From Bacteroidales bacterium (lineage in GTDB: Bacteria > Bacteroidota > Bacteroidia > Bacteroidales > UBA3663), in contig JAGBQS010000101.1 in assembly GCA_017632695.1 (NCBI GenBank), positions 1 through 15,124 of the forward strand: a stretch of 15,124 nt of DNA, written 5' to 3'. Under the pieces are notes generated by a model that ran no database searches, was not told the DNA's origin, and saw only the letters and a program-made list of their open reading frames with translations. This document shows, in pieces, positions 7,094-14,289 of the stretch. Positions within the stretch are counted from its first letter, which is position 1, and every line of letters starts with the position of its first letter. A program made the position numbers and the translations under genes.

Positions 7094-7945
7094 TTATTGT
7101 TTTTGATGCACGTCGAGCTGATTGAACGGGAACATGAATCCGGAATTGCGGAGTTCCTGATAAACCGTATAGTTCATATAGCCGACGACCGTAAAATAAT
7201 CAGTGCTCAGACACCAGCTGCGGGTTGAAATGGTGACACCGCTCTCACCCATATTCGACAATCCCTGCCAGGGAGCCGTAACCGCAGGATCGTCCTTTAC
7301 AGGTTCCTTGATGATTTCCGGGCAACGGTCCTGAATCTCGGCAACAGCCTTTTTAACCACTTCGAAATCAGTGCCGTAGGCAAAATCGAAACTGAGGTCA
7401 ACGCGACGGTATTTCTGTTTGCTGACGTTTTCCATCGAGCCGGTCGAGAGTCCGCCGTTCGGAATGATGATGGTCCGGTTATCGAACGTGGTGAGAATGG
7501 TATTGAAAATCTGGATTTCCCGAACTTTCCCCTCGTAGCCCTGAGCCTTGATGTAATCGCCCACCTTGAACGGTTTGAAAAGGAGGATCATCACGCCGCC
7601 GGCAAAGTTGCTGAGCGTGCCGCTCATAGCCATACCGATGGCCATACCGGCGCCTGTAAACAGTGCTACAAACGAAGAGGTCTCGATGCCGAGCACCGAG
7701 ATGATGGCAATAATCAGCAAGCCCCAAAGGCACACCTGGATCACGCTCGAGAGGAACCCCTTCAGCGACGGCTCCACCTTGCGTTTGGTAAGCAGTTTCT
7801 CGATGAGCGAAACCAGCTTCCTGACCAGCCATTTGCCTACAAAATAAATAATGAGCGCAACAACGACGTTCTTGCAGAAAGTGACGGCATAGCCGGAAAT
7901 GGTATGAACGGCACTTTCGCCGAACCAGGATTGTATCTGTTCCAT
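7094..7945 (-). CDS. MscS-family small-conductance mechanosensitive channel
   Basis: The 283-residue inner-membrane protein should form a heptameric channel that opens under membrane tension to release solutes after osmotic downshock. Three transmembrane helices are visible: about 17-41, 64-86 and the pore-lining 91-122, which has the Gly/Ala-packed G-A-G-M-A-I-G-M-A-M-S-G pattern ending in N-F-A-G-G-V. The beta domain follows with the signatures F-K-V-G-D-Y-I (about 126-132) and I-P-N-G (about 161-164). Length is that of E. coli MscS, with no extra sensor domains. It sits between the dipeptide epimerase (77 nt upstream) and the M18 peptidase (3 nt downstream). Its presence in a peptide-enzyme unit is unexplained. 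Confidence 0.93.
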   Translation of the reverse strand: MEQIQSWFGESAVHTISGYAVTFCKNVVVALIIYFVGKWLVRKLVSLIEKLLTKRKVEPSLKGFLSSVIQVCLWGLLIIAIISVLGIETSSFVALFTGAGMAIGMAMSGTLSNFAGGVMILLFKPFKVGDYIKAQGYEGKVREIQIFNTILTTFDNRTIIIPNGGLSTGSMENVSKQKYRRVDLSFDFAYGTDFEVVKKAVAEIQDRCPEIIKEPVKDDPAVTAPWQGLSNMGESGVTISTRSWCLSTDYFTVVGYMNYTVYQELRNSGFMFPFNQLDVHQKQ

Positions 7946-8022
7946 AATGATCTGTCTGTTCTGTATGCTTTATTTCTGTTTATTTCCGAATTATCTGTTT
8001 CCGATGTTTCTGTTATAAAGGA

Positions 8023-9048
8023 CTATTTTTCCTGCTTAACCCGAAGTCCGATGCCCGGCAACGCATTCAGACGGATGTTTCCGTCCACAATCTGCATGCC
8101 TTCAAACGGATCGTTGCTGATAAGCAGATTACCGTCCAGATCGGCAAAATCGGCTTCCGAAGCCAACTGGGCGGCAGCGCTGACGGCACAGCTGGTTTCG
8201 GTCATGCAGCCAAGCATCACCTTCAGGCCCAACCGTTTCGCCTCGCCGATCATCTTCCGTGCCTCGTTCAGGCCGGTACATTTCATCAGTTTGATATTAA
8301 TGCCGCTGAAGCTGTCGGCAATACGCTGCACATCCGGCAGACGCTGTACGGACTCGTCGGCCACAATGGGCAGGGGCGAACGGGCAGTCAGCCATGCATG
8401 ATCCCTGAGGTTCTGTTTCGGCAGGGGCTGTTCCACCATGATACAACCCTGCGAAGCGAGCCACTGAATTTCGTCGAGGGCCTTCTGCGGGTCTGTCCAG
8501 CCCTGATTGGCATCCACGGTCAGCGGCAGATCAGTAACCGAACGGATGGCCTGCACCATTTCATGATCGCCGGGAACGCCCACCTTGATCTTCAGCCGGC
8601 GGAAACGGCCTTCCACTTCGCGCACCTTCTGAACCACCGCCTCCGGGGTATCAATGCCTATCGTATAGGTGGTAGGCAGGTCGAAATCGGCAGTAAGACC
8701 CCACATCTCGTAAAGCGGCTTGCCCAGCAGTTTGCCCTGCAGGTCGTGAAGGGCAATATCCACCGAAGCCTTGGCGGCGCAGTTTCCAGGAGCAATGGCG
8801 TCGATGTACGCCAGAATCTCCTCCGTCCGGAAGGGGTCGGTGAACGCCGACAGGTCGGTTTTCCGCAAAAAGTCGCACACGCTCTCAATGCTCTCGCCCA
8901 GATAGGGAGGCATGGAGGCTTCTCCGTAGCCGACAAAACCCTCATGGTACAGTTCGACCAGCACATCGGGAGTGGCCGATCTGGAACAGGTTGCAACCGT
9001 AAAGGTATGTCGCAATTGCAGGGGATAAGGACGGAAAGATAATCTCAT
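8023..9048 (-). CDS. Dipeptide epimerase (L-Ala-D/L-Glu epimerase-like, enolase superfamily)
   Basis: This 341-residue enzyme belongs to the muconate-lactonizing subgroup of the enolase superfamily. The catalytic lysine pair is K-I-K at 153-155 and the opposite lysine is in N-I-K at 253. Magnesium ligands are Asp179 (V-D-A-N), Glu206 (V-E-Q-P) and Asp231 (A-D-E-S). The D-L-D motif at 303-305, typical of dipeptide epimerases, contacts the substrate amino group and favours this reading over muconate cycloisomerase or OSBS. The reaction is alpha-proton exchange in a dipeptide, classically L-Ala-D-Glu to L-Ala-L-Glu in murein peptide recycling; relatives have other dipeptide preferences, so exact substrate is open. 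It is first in a unit with mscS and the M18 peptidase, which could hydrolyse the epimerised dipeptide (inference). Confidence 0.9.
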   Translation of the reverse strand: MRLSFRPYPLQLRHTFTVATCSRSATPDVLVELYHEGFVGYGEASMPPYLGESIESVCDFLRKTDLSAFTDPFRTEEILAYIDAIAPGNCAAKASVDIALHDLQGKLLGKPLYEMWGLTADFDLPTTYTIGIDTPEAVVQKVREVEGRFRRLKIKVGVPGDHEMVQAIRSVTDLPLTVDANQGWTDPQKALDEIQWLASQGCIMVEQPLPKQNLRDHAWLTARSPLPIVADESVQRLPDVQRIADSFSGINIKLMKCTGLNEARKMIGEAKRLGLKVMLGCMTETSCAVSAAAQLASEADFADLDGNLLISNDPFEGMQIVDGNIRLNALPGIGLRVKQEK

Positions 9049-9068
9049 TTTCGGCTATTTAACGGGTG

Positions 9069-9100
9069 CAAATATAATGATTCTTGCTTAAAATCACAAA
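9069..9100 (-). promoter_or_regulatory. Promoter of the epimerase-mscS-M18 unit
   Basis: On the minus strand TTTG (9100-9097), a 20-nt spacer and TATATTTG (9076-9069) match the Bacteroidales consensus exactly. The start would be near 9062, about 14 nt before the ATG at 9048, so the leader is very short. Confidence 0.82.
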
Positions 9101-9114
9101 AAAAACTTAAAAAA

Positions 9115-9146
9115 CTTGCATCGGCCAAATAAAAAATGTATTTTTG
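9115..9146 (+). promoter_or_regulatory. Promoter of the addB-sigma unit
   Basis: TATTTTTG at 9139-9146 matches TAnnTTTG and is followed by CACC. Twenty nt upstream is CTTG (9115-9118), one base off the TTTG -33 box. The start would be near 9153, leaving a leader of about 14 nt before the ATG at 9167. Its -33 box lies 14 bp from that of the divergent promoter at 9069-9100. Confidence 0.7.
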
Positions 9147-9166
9147 CACCCAAATACAAGACCGTA

Positions 9167-12100
9167 ATGACCCAATTTTTACAAACAGTAGCCCATCACT
9201 ATTTCAATCCGCTTCCACGCAAGGCGGACGGGGCGGTCGACTATCTCCGCATAGCCGACTACATGTTTGTATTTCCGAGCCGGAGGTCCGGTCTGTTCTT
9301 TTTCCAGTATCTGAACGAACTGAACCAAAAGCAGCCGATGCTGGCTCCGCAGATGGTGACCATCGGCGATCTGTTCAGTCTGTTTTCCGATATCCGTGTT
9401 GCCAGCAGGACCGAGCTGCTGTTCCGCCTCTTCCGCATATATAAAGAGGTAAAGGCCGTAAAAATGCCCGAAGGGAAGCAGCGCGACGAGTCGTTCGAGG
9501 AATTCATCTTCTGGGGCGAGATGCTGTTGCGCGACTTTGACGATGTGGACAAGTATCTGGCCGATGCGCGGGACGTCTTTCTGAATGTACGCGACATCAA
9601 GGAGATCGATGAGCGGTTCAAGGGCTTCGACGAGGAGTTCCTGAAAGCACTCCGTACGTTCTGGAGCAACGTAAAGCCTTGGGAAACAGAACACAAGCCC
9701 ATGAAAGAGGCCTTCGTGCAGACATGGGAGATTCTGTACGATGTCTATTCGCGCTTCCGGACTTCGCTCAGAAAGGAGGGTCTTGCGTACGAAGGCATGC
9801 TGCAGCGCACGGTGGTCGAACAGCTGAAACTGGGCGGCTTGCAGGAGCAGCTCGAAGCATTGCCCGCCAGGATGGTATTAGTCGGCATCACGGCCATCAA
9901 CGGCGCCGAACGCGAACTGCTGAAGATTCTTCAGAAAACCGGCAAGATAGAGTTCTGCTGGGATTACGGCGATGAACGTGTCCGGAATTTCCCGTTTGTC
10001 CGCGCCAACCTGAAGGACTTCCCGAACGCACTCACTCCGGAAGAGGAGCGTGCCGGATTTGTGCCCGACGGAGAGAAACGCATCGTGCAGATGGCGGTAC
10101 CGTCGGCCGTAGGGCAGGCCACCGAGGCGTCGGCATTCCTCCGGCAATGGGTCGGATCGGCATCGTGGACGCAGGAGCAGGCCATACAGACAGCCGTTGT
10201 GCTGCCCGACGAGAAACTGCTCAATGCCGTTCTGTACGCCATCCCCTCGGATTTTGGCGACTATAATGTAACCATGGGCTACGGCCTGCGTTCCACTTCG
10301 GCTTCAGCCCTGATCGATGCAATCATCTACCTGCAGAACAATTATTTCCGTCGTCCGGGAAGTGAAACGGGAACGTTCTGGTATAAGGCCGTCCTGCCGC
10401 TTCTTTCGCACGCCTATCTGCTTCATTTAGAGCCGGAAACGTGCGCTAATCTGCATGCTTTCATTTCGCGCAACGGGTTGTTTCAGGTGCCCGAGGACAA
10501 GCTGAACATCAACTGCAACACTGCAACACTGCAACACATATTCCGTCCGGTTGATACGGTCAGTGAGACCGTATCTTATCTGGAAAGCATCCTGAAAACG
10601 CTGTATTTTGCGCTGAAAGACGAGAACCGTCCCGAAGCCTTTGCGCTCGACCGTGAATGCCTGCTTCACTATCTCACGCTGCTCGATACCCTGCAGAAGC
10701 AGGTTGCCGATGCTGGCGTGACCGATCTGCATCGGAACACCTTCCTGCATCTGCTCCAGAAGCTGGCTGGCGGCGAGAGTGTCAGCTTCAGCGGCGAACC
10801 GTTGTCGGGATTGCAGGTCATGGGTGTGCTCGAAACCCGAGCCGTCGATTTTGAACGCATCGTCATGCTTTCCATGAACGAGGGAATAATACCTGCGAAA
10901 CCCGTTCAGAATACATTTATACCCAATTCGCTGCGCGAAGCCTTCGGTTTGCCGACGCAGAACTATCGGGACGACGTCTATGCCTATCACTTCTACCGCT
11001 TGCTGGCACGTGCACGCGAGGCGGTGTTCCTGTACGACTGTCGCGCGGACGGCATGCAGTCCGGCGAGCCGAGCCGGTATCTGCTTCAGCTGAAATACCT
11101 GTCGGACGCAAAGATTGAAATCCGGACGCCGGCAGCACCCATTTCGTCCGAGGATCCCTATGTGGTATCCGTCCGCAAGGATGAGCAGGTGATGCAGAAA
11201 CTGGGCCGCTTCCTGAAAGGCGGACCGAAATCACTGTCGGCCTCCAACCTGAAGACGTATCTGGCGTGCCCGTTAGAGTTCTATCTGGCATTTGTGGAGG
11301 GTCTGGACGTGTCGGACGAACTGGAGGACGAGATGGACGATTCCCGCTTCGGAACCATCCTGCACGCCACGCTCGAGCGGTTCTACAACCGTTTTGAGGG
11401 ACAATGGGTAATGGACGATGCCCTGAAAAAGGCGCTCGACGACGGAGAAGAACTGCGACGGATGGTGGCCGAACTGTACAACGAGAACAACGGCGATCCC
11501 GGCCGTTCGGGCTATCAGCAGCTGGTTTGCGAGCTGATACTGAGCAACGTCAGGAGTGTATTGTCGCACGACCGGCAGGTTACGCCTTTCCGGTATCTGA
11601 AGTCCGAGAGCAGGTTCAACATAACCTATCGGGTCAGCGACGCACTGGAAGTGAACCTGAAAGCCATCTACGACCGTCTGGACATCGTTCGCGACAAGCA
11701 GGGGATTGAATCCCTGCGCGTAGTGGATTACAAGACCGGCAACCCTAAGCGCGGCAACTCCAACAAGCTGCAGGTAGGCGGTATCATGCAGGCGTTTCAG
11801 GACAAAGGCTCCTGCTCGAAGGAGGCCTTTCAGGTAATGTTCTACAGCCTGATGCTCAGCCTGCTCAGCAAGGAACAGATGTCGGCATTGCATCTTTCCT
11901 CCGACGAACTGTTCGGAACGCTCAAGGTTCAGCCGCATCTGTATTTCACGCGCGAGTTTGTCCAGGAAAAGGACAGCACCCGGACCTGCCTGCATTACCG
12001 TCCCGGCGAGGGCGATGAAGCGTACGGCAACCTCAATGGCGAAGAGGACATGACCGATTTCGGCCGCTATATACAGGCATTCGGCGACGGACTGAAGAAA

Positions 12101-12220
12101 CTCATCCAGGAGATATTCAATCCCGCCACCGACTTCCGGCAGACGGCCGACGAACAGAATTGTAACTATTGTAAATTCCGCAGCATTTGCGCAAAAACAA
12201 ATACTAAACAAAATGAGTGA
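9167..12220 (+). CDS. addB: AddB-like PD-(D/E)XK nuclease with iron-sulfur cysteines
   Basis: The 1017-residue protein resembles the AddB/RexB subunit of the AddAB double-strand-break resection complex. I start it at the ATG at 9167, directly after a good promoter; an upstream TTG frame would overlap the promoter. The N-terminal two thirds resemble a decayed UvrD-like helicase without a canonical Walker A motif (F-V-F-P-S-R-R-S-G near the start). The C-terminal nuclease domain has His733, Asp836 (Y-D-R-L-D), Asp854 and Lys856 in V-D-Y-K-T-G. Cys701 and the trio Cys999, Cys1002, Cys1008 have the C-x2-C-x5-C spacing of the AddB 4Fe-4S cluster. The partner addA is not in the window. The gene overlaps the sigma factor gene by 8 nt and contains an octamer tandem repeat at 10513-10536. 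Confidence 0.85.
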   Translation: MTQFLQTVAHHYFNPLPRKADGAVDYLRIADYMFVFPSRRSGLFFFQYLNELNQKQPMLAPQMVTIGDLFSLFSDIRVASRTELLFRLFRIYKEVKAVKMPEGKQRDESFEEFIFWGEMLLRDFDDVDKYLADARDVFLNVRDIKEIDERFKGFDEEFLKALRTFWSNVKPWETEHKPMKEAFVQTWEILYDVYSRFRTSLRKEGLAYEGMLQRTVVEQLKLGGLQEQLEALPARMVLVGITAINGAERELLKILQKTGKIEFCWDYGDERVRNFPFVRANLKDFPNALTPEEERAGFVPDGEKRIVQMAVPSAVGQATEASAFLRQWVGSASWTQEQAIQTAVVLPDEKLLNAVLYAIPSDFGDYNVTMGYGLRSTSASALIDAIIYLQNNYFRRPGSETGTFWYKAVLPLLSHAYLLHLEPETCANLHAFISRNGLFQVPEDKLNINCNTATLQHIFRPVDTVSETVSYLESILKTLYFALKDENRPEAFALDRECLLHYLTLLDTLQKQVADAGVTDLHRNTFLHLLQKLAGGESVSFSGEPLSGLQVMGVLETRAVDFERIVMLSMNEGIIPAKPVQNTFIPNSLREAFGLPTQNYRDDVYAYHFYRLLARAREAVFLYDCRADGMQSGEPSRYLLQLKYLSDAKIEIRTPAAPISSEDPYVVSVRKDEQVMQKLGRFLKGGPKSLSASNLKTYLACPLEFYLAFVEGLDVSDELEDEMDDSRFGTILHATLERFYNRFEGQWVMDDALKKALDDGEELRRMVAELYNENNGDPGRSGYQQLVCELILSNVRSVLSHDRQVTPFRYLKSESRFNITYRVSDALEVNLKAIYDRLDIVRDKQGIESLRVVDYKTGNPKRGNSNKLQVGGIMQAFQDKGSCSKEAFQVMFYSLMLSLLSKEQMSALHLSSDELFGTLKVQPHLYFTREFVQEKDSTRTCLHYRPGEGDEAYGNLNGEEDMTDFGRYIQAFGDGLKKLIQEIFNPATDFRQTADEQNCNYCKFRSICAKTNTKQNE
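10513..10536. repeat. Three perfect copies of octamer CTGCAACA inside addB
   Basis: CTGCAACA occurs three times head to tail without a mismatch. It encodes residues around 450-457 of the nuclease. As the unit is not a multiple of three, gain or loss of one copy would shift the frame. It lies far upstream of the nuclease domain. Confidence 0.9.
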
Positions 12221-12770
12221 ACTGAAAGAGGATGAACGGTTGGTTCAGGATCTGATGAATCCGGAAACGAGGAGGAAAGCCTTCTCGCAGCTGGTTTCGG
12301 TCTATCAGGAGCAACTGTACTGGCAAATCCGAAAACTTCTTATCAACCACGACGATACGGCCGACGTGCTTCAGAACACGTTCATCAAGATCTGGGAGAA
12401 CCTTGACACCTTCCGGGGCGATGCCAAACTGTCCACGTGGATGTATAAGATTGCACACAACGAGGCCATCTCGTTCCTGACCCGTATGCAGGCCGAACGC
12501 GACCTGACGCTCGACGATCCGGAAGGATACGTGCAGAACCAGATTGAGGGCGACAAATACTTCGATGGCGAAGAAACGCAGAAACACCTGCTCCAAGCCG
12601 TTGCCACGCTGCCGGCACGTCAGCGTCAGGTATTTAACATGAGGTACTACGACGAGATGCCTTACGAGAACATGGCCGAGATTCTCGGCACGTCGGTGGG
12701 AGCCCTGAAGGCATCCTATCATTTCGCCGTCGACAGGATTACGGCCTATTTCAAGCAATTCGAAGACTGA
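12213..12770 (+). CDS. ECF-type RNA polymerase sigma factor
   Basis: This 185-residue sigma-70-family protein has only regions 2 and 4, as extracytoplasmic-function sigma factors do. Region 2 spans about 24-92, including the D-V-L-Q-N-T-F-I-K-I-W core-binding helix and the F-R-G-D-A-K-L-S-T-W-M-Y-K-I-A-H-N promoter-melting and -10 recognition segment. Region 4 spans about 123-178, with a helix-turn-helix at Y-E-N-M-A-E-I-L-G-T-S-V-G-A-L-K. Its start codon lies within the end of addB (ATGAGTGA contains its ATG and the addB stop), so translation is probably coupled. A single-pass membrane protein and a secreted CpxP-like protein follow, which suggests an envelope stress response with the membrane protein as anti-sigma factor. 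It is not a SusC/D-linked sigma: no FecR-type gene follows. Confidence 0.92.
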   Translation: MSELKEDERLVQDLMNPETRRKAFSQLVSVYQEQLYWQIRKLLINHDDTADVLQNTFIKIWENLDTFRGDAKLSTWMYKIAHNEAISFLTRMQAERDLTLDDPEGYVQNQIEGDKYFDGEETQKHLLQAVATLPARQRQVFNMRYYDEMPYENMAEILGTSVGALKASYHFAVDRITAYFKQFED

Positions 12771-12870
12771 CCGCCCGGACGGACAGAACAGAAAAGTGAA
12801 AAAATATTAAAAACATTTTAAACCTTTGGATGGTCAGTGTATCATAAGGGTGTAAAAAATATCAGAAACT

Positions 12871-13260
12871 ATGAAAAAAGTAGAAGAAATAAAGTTTAAG
12901 GAGGGCGAACGCAGCCACGCAGGCATGACCGTCCCGGAAGGATTCTTCCAGCAGTTCCAGCAGAAACTGGAAGCCGAAATCGACCGTCGCGAGTCGCAGC
13001 CGGCCCAGACACCTTCGCCGGTCATCGGACGCCGTCCGCTGTTCCAGAGGTGGGCTGTTGCAGCCGCAGTGGTCCTCCTGCTGGGTGTGGGATTCTTTAT
13101 CTATAATTCGGTCGGAGAGGAAGATGCCCTGACACCGGGCGCTGCCCAGCTGGCTGCCAATACCGAGGAGGCCGACGTTAGCGCAAGCGATGCGGAAGAG
13201 ATGCTGATCGGTTCGGTGAACGACTATGATCTGTACGACCTGTATTGTGACATATATTAA
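12871..13260 (+). CDS. Single-pass membrane protein, putative anti-sigma factor
   Basis: This 129-residue protein has a charged cytoplasmic segment (1-60), one transmembrane helix at about 61-78 preceded by Arg and Trp, and an acidic periplasmic tail ending in a Tyr/Asp-rich stretch D-Y-D-L-Y-D-L-Y-C-D-I-Y. The positive residues before the helix put the N-terminus inside. The segment V-P-E-G-F-F-Q-Q-F at 21-29 resembles the P-E-G-Y-F motif often found in short Bacteroidota anti-sigma proteins. No zinc-binding ZAS motif is visible. It starts 100 nt after the sigma factor gene, and the AT-rich gap has no obvious housekeeping promoter. Anti-sigma activity is inferred from topology and position; its size is small for that role. 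Confidence 0.7.
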   Translation: MKKVEEIKFKEGERSHAGMTVPEGFFQQFQQKLEAEIDRRESQPAQTPSPVIGRRPLFQRWAVAAAVVLLLGVGFFIYNSVGEEDALTPGAAQLAANTEEADVSASDAEEMLIGSVNDYDLYDLYCDIY

Positions 13261-13276
13261 ATAATGTAGTAACGAT

Positions 13277-13792
13277 ATGAAGAAGTCAATTCTTACCCTA
13301 TGTTTATGCCTGATGGCATTTGTGGGAAGTGTATCCTTTGCACAGCAGCAACCCGCAAAGGTCAAGCAGGGCGGCCGTGTTTCGTTCGAACAGTTCCTGG
13401 CACACAAGACGCAGTTCCTCCTGAAGGAGATGCAGCTGCCGGCCGAAGATTCTGCCCGTTTCGTACCAATCTACAAAGACCTGCAGAAGGAGAAGGGCGA
13501 GCTGATGCGCCGCTATCGTAAGAGCCGCGAGGTGGGTCACCGCATCCGTCGCGGGGAGAATGTGCCCGACAGCCTCTATGCCTTTGCCGTATTCTCGGAC
13601 GCCCAGCTGCAGATTGAGGATGCCCAATTGGACAAAGCCTATCTGGAGAAGTTTGCAAAGGTACTGACCCCCAAGCAGCTTTACAGCTATCAGGAGGCCG
13701 AGCGTAAGTTCCGCGACAGTCTGGCACGCCAGCCGCGCCGTGATCCGAAGCAGGCCGACCCTCAGGACAAGAATAATCCGAAACAGAAATAA
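13277..13792 (+). CDS. Secreted Spy/CpxP-like helical protein
   Basis: The 171-residue protein has a clear Sec signal peptide (Met-Lys-Lys, hydrophobic core to about residue 20, likely cleavage after S-F-A22). The mature part is almost wholly helical and strongly charged. It has the segment L-T-P-K-Q-L-Y-S-Y-Q-E-A near 130-141, which resembles the LTxxQ motif of the Spy/CpxP/ZraP periplasmic chaperone family, and a polar Lys/Pro/Asp-rich tail from about 150. It lies 16 nt after the putative anti-sigma gene. By analogy with CpxP it may bind unfolded periplasmic proteins or feed back on the sensor; this is inference. Only one LTxxQ-like motif is seen, so assignment is at fold level. Confidence 0.72.
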   Translation: MKKSILTLCLCLMAFVGSVSFAQQQPAKVKQGGRVSFEQFLAHKTQFLLKEMQLPAEDSARFVPIYKDLQKEKGELMRRYRKSREVGHRIRRGENVPDSLYAFAVFSDAQLQIEDAQLDKAYLEKFAKVLTPKQLYSYQEAERKFRDSLARQPRRDPKQADPQDKNNPKQK

Positions 13793-13827
13793 ATACCCAA
13801 ATTATTTAACCGTAAAACTTAACAAAA

Positions 13828-14274
13828 ATGATTCTCGATTCACTTCAGAACAGTGCAAAGTACGAGTCTTTGCACCCAGCCTTCAAGCAGGCTTTCGATT
13901 TTGTAAAGAATACCGACTTCTCGAAGATGGAGCCGGGCAAAATCATGTTAAACGGTAAGGATCTCTTCGTCAACTACTCGCTGGCTACCGGCAAGACCGA
14001 AGAGGCTGCCAAGATGGAAACCCACAAGGATTACATCGACATCCAGATTGCCATCGAAAAGACCGAGACGATGGGCTACACCCCGACCGTCGACCTCAAG
14101 GAACCGCGTGAGCCGTACAATGCCGAGAAGGACATCACCTTCTATTATGACAAGGCTCAGACCTTCATCAACGTTCATCCCGGCCAGTTTGCCATCTTCT
14201 TCCCCGAAGACGGACACCAGCCCTGCATTGCCGAAGGCCAGTTCCACAAGATTATCGTTAAAGTAAAAATCTGA
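13828..14274 (+). CDS. YhcH/YjgK/YiaL family protein (DUF386)
   Basis: This 148-residue cytoplasmic beta-sandwich protein has normal family length. Signatures are E-T-H-K-D-Y-I-D-I-Q at 64-73, F-F-P-E-D-G-H-Q-P at 124-132, and the final K-I-I-V-K-V strand; His66, Glu64, Asp71 and His130 are likely metal or substrate ligands. The E. coli relative YhcH (NanQ) has been described as an N-acetylneuraminate anomerase, and YiaL lies in a sugar-acid operon, so a carbohydrate-anomer role is plausible, but no sialic acid genes lie here. It follows the CpxP-like gene by 35 nt and precedes the branching enzyme by 15 nt. It may be part of either transcription unit. Confidence 0.9.
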   Translation: MILDSLQNSAKYESLHPAFKQAFDFVKNTDFSKMEPGKIMLNGKDLFVNYSLATGKTEEAAKMETHKDYIDIQIAIEKTETMGYTPTVDLKEPREPYNAEKDITFYYDKAQTFINVHPGQFAIFFPEDGHQPCIAEGQFHKIIVKVKI

Positions 14275-14289
14275 TAAACTGTTATTCCT

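Noticed and set aside
9116..9166. Upstream TTG-initiated extension of addB
   Set aside because: It would lie over the promoter at 9115-9146 and the predicted transcription start.
11273..12211. A 312-codon minus-strand frame opposite the 3' half of addB
   Set aside because: The plus strand here encodes the nuclease motifs and iron-sulfur cysteines; the antisense product has no recognisable features.
12771..12870. Possible separate housekeeping promoter or terminator in the sigma to membrane-protein gap
   Set aside because: No TAnnTTTG box is present, and the only hairpin (near 12771-12782) has about 3 bp; a sigma-specific promoter cannot be recognised by eye.
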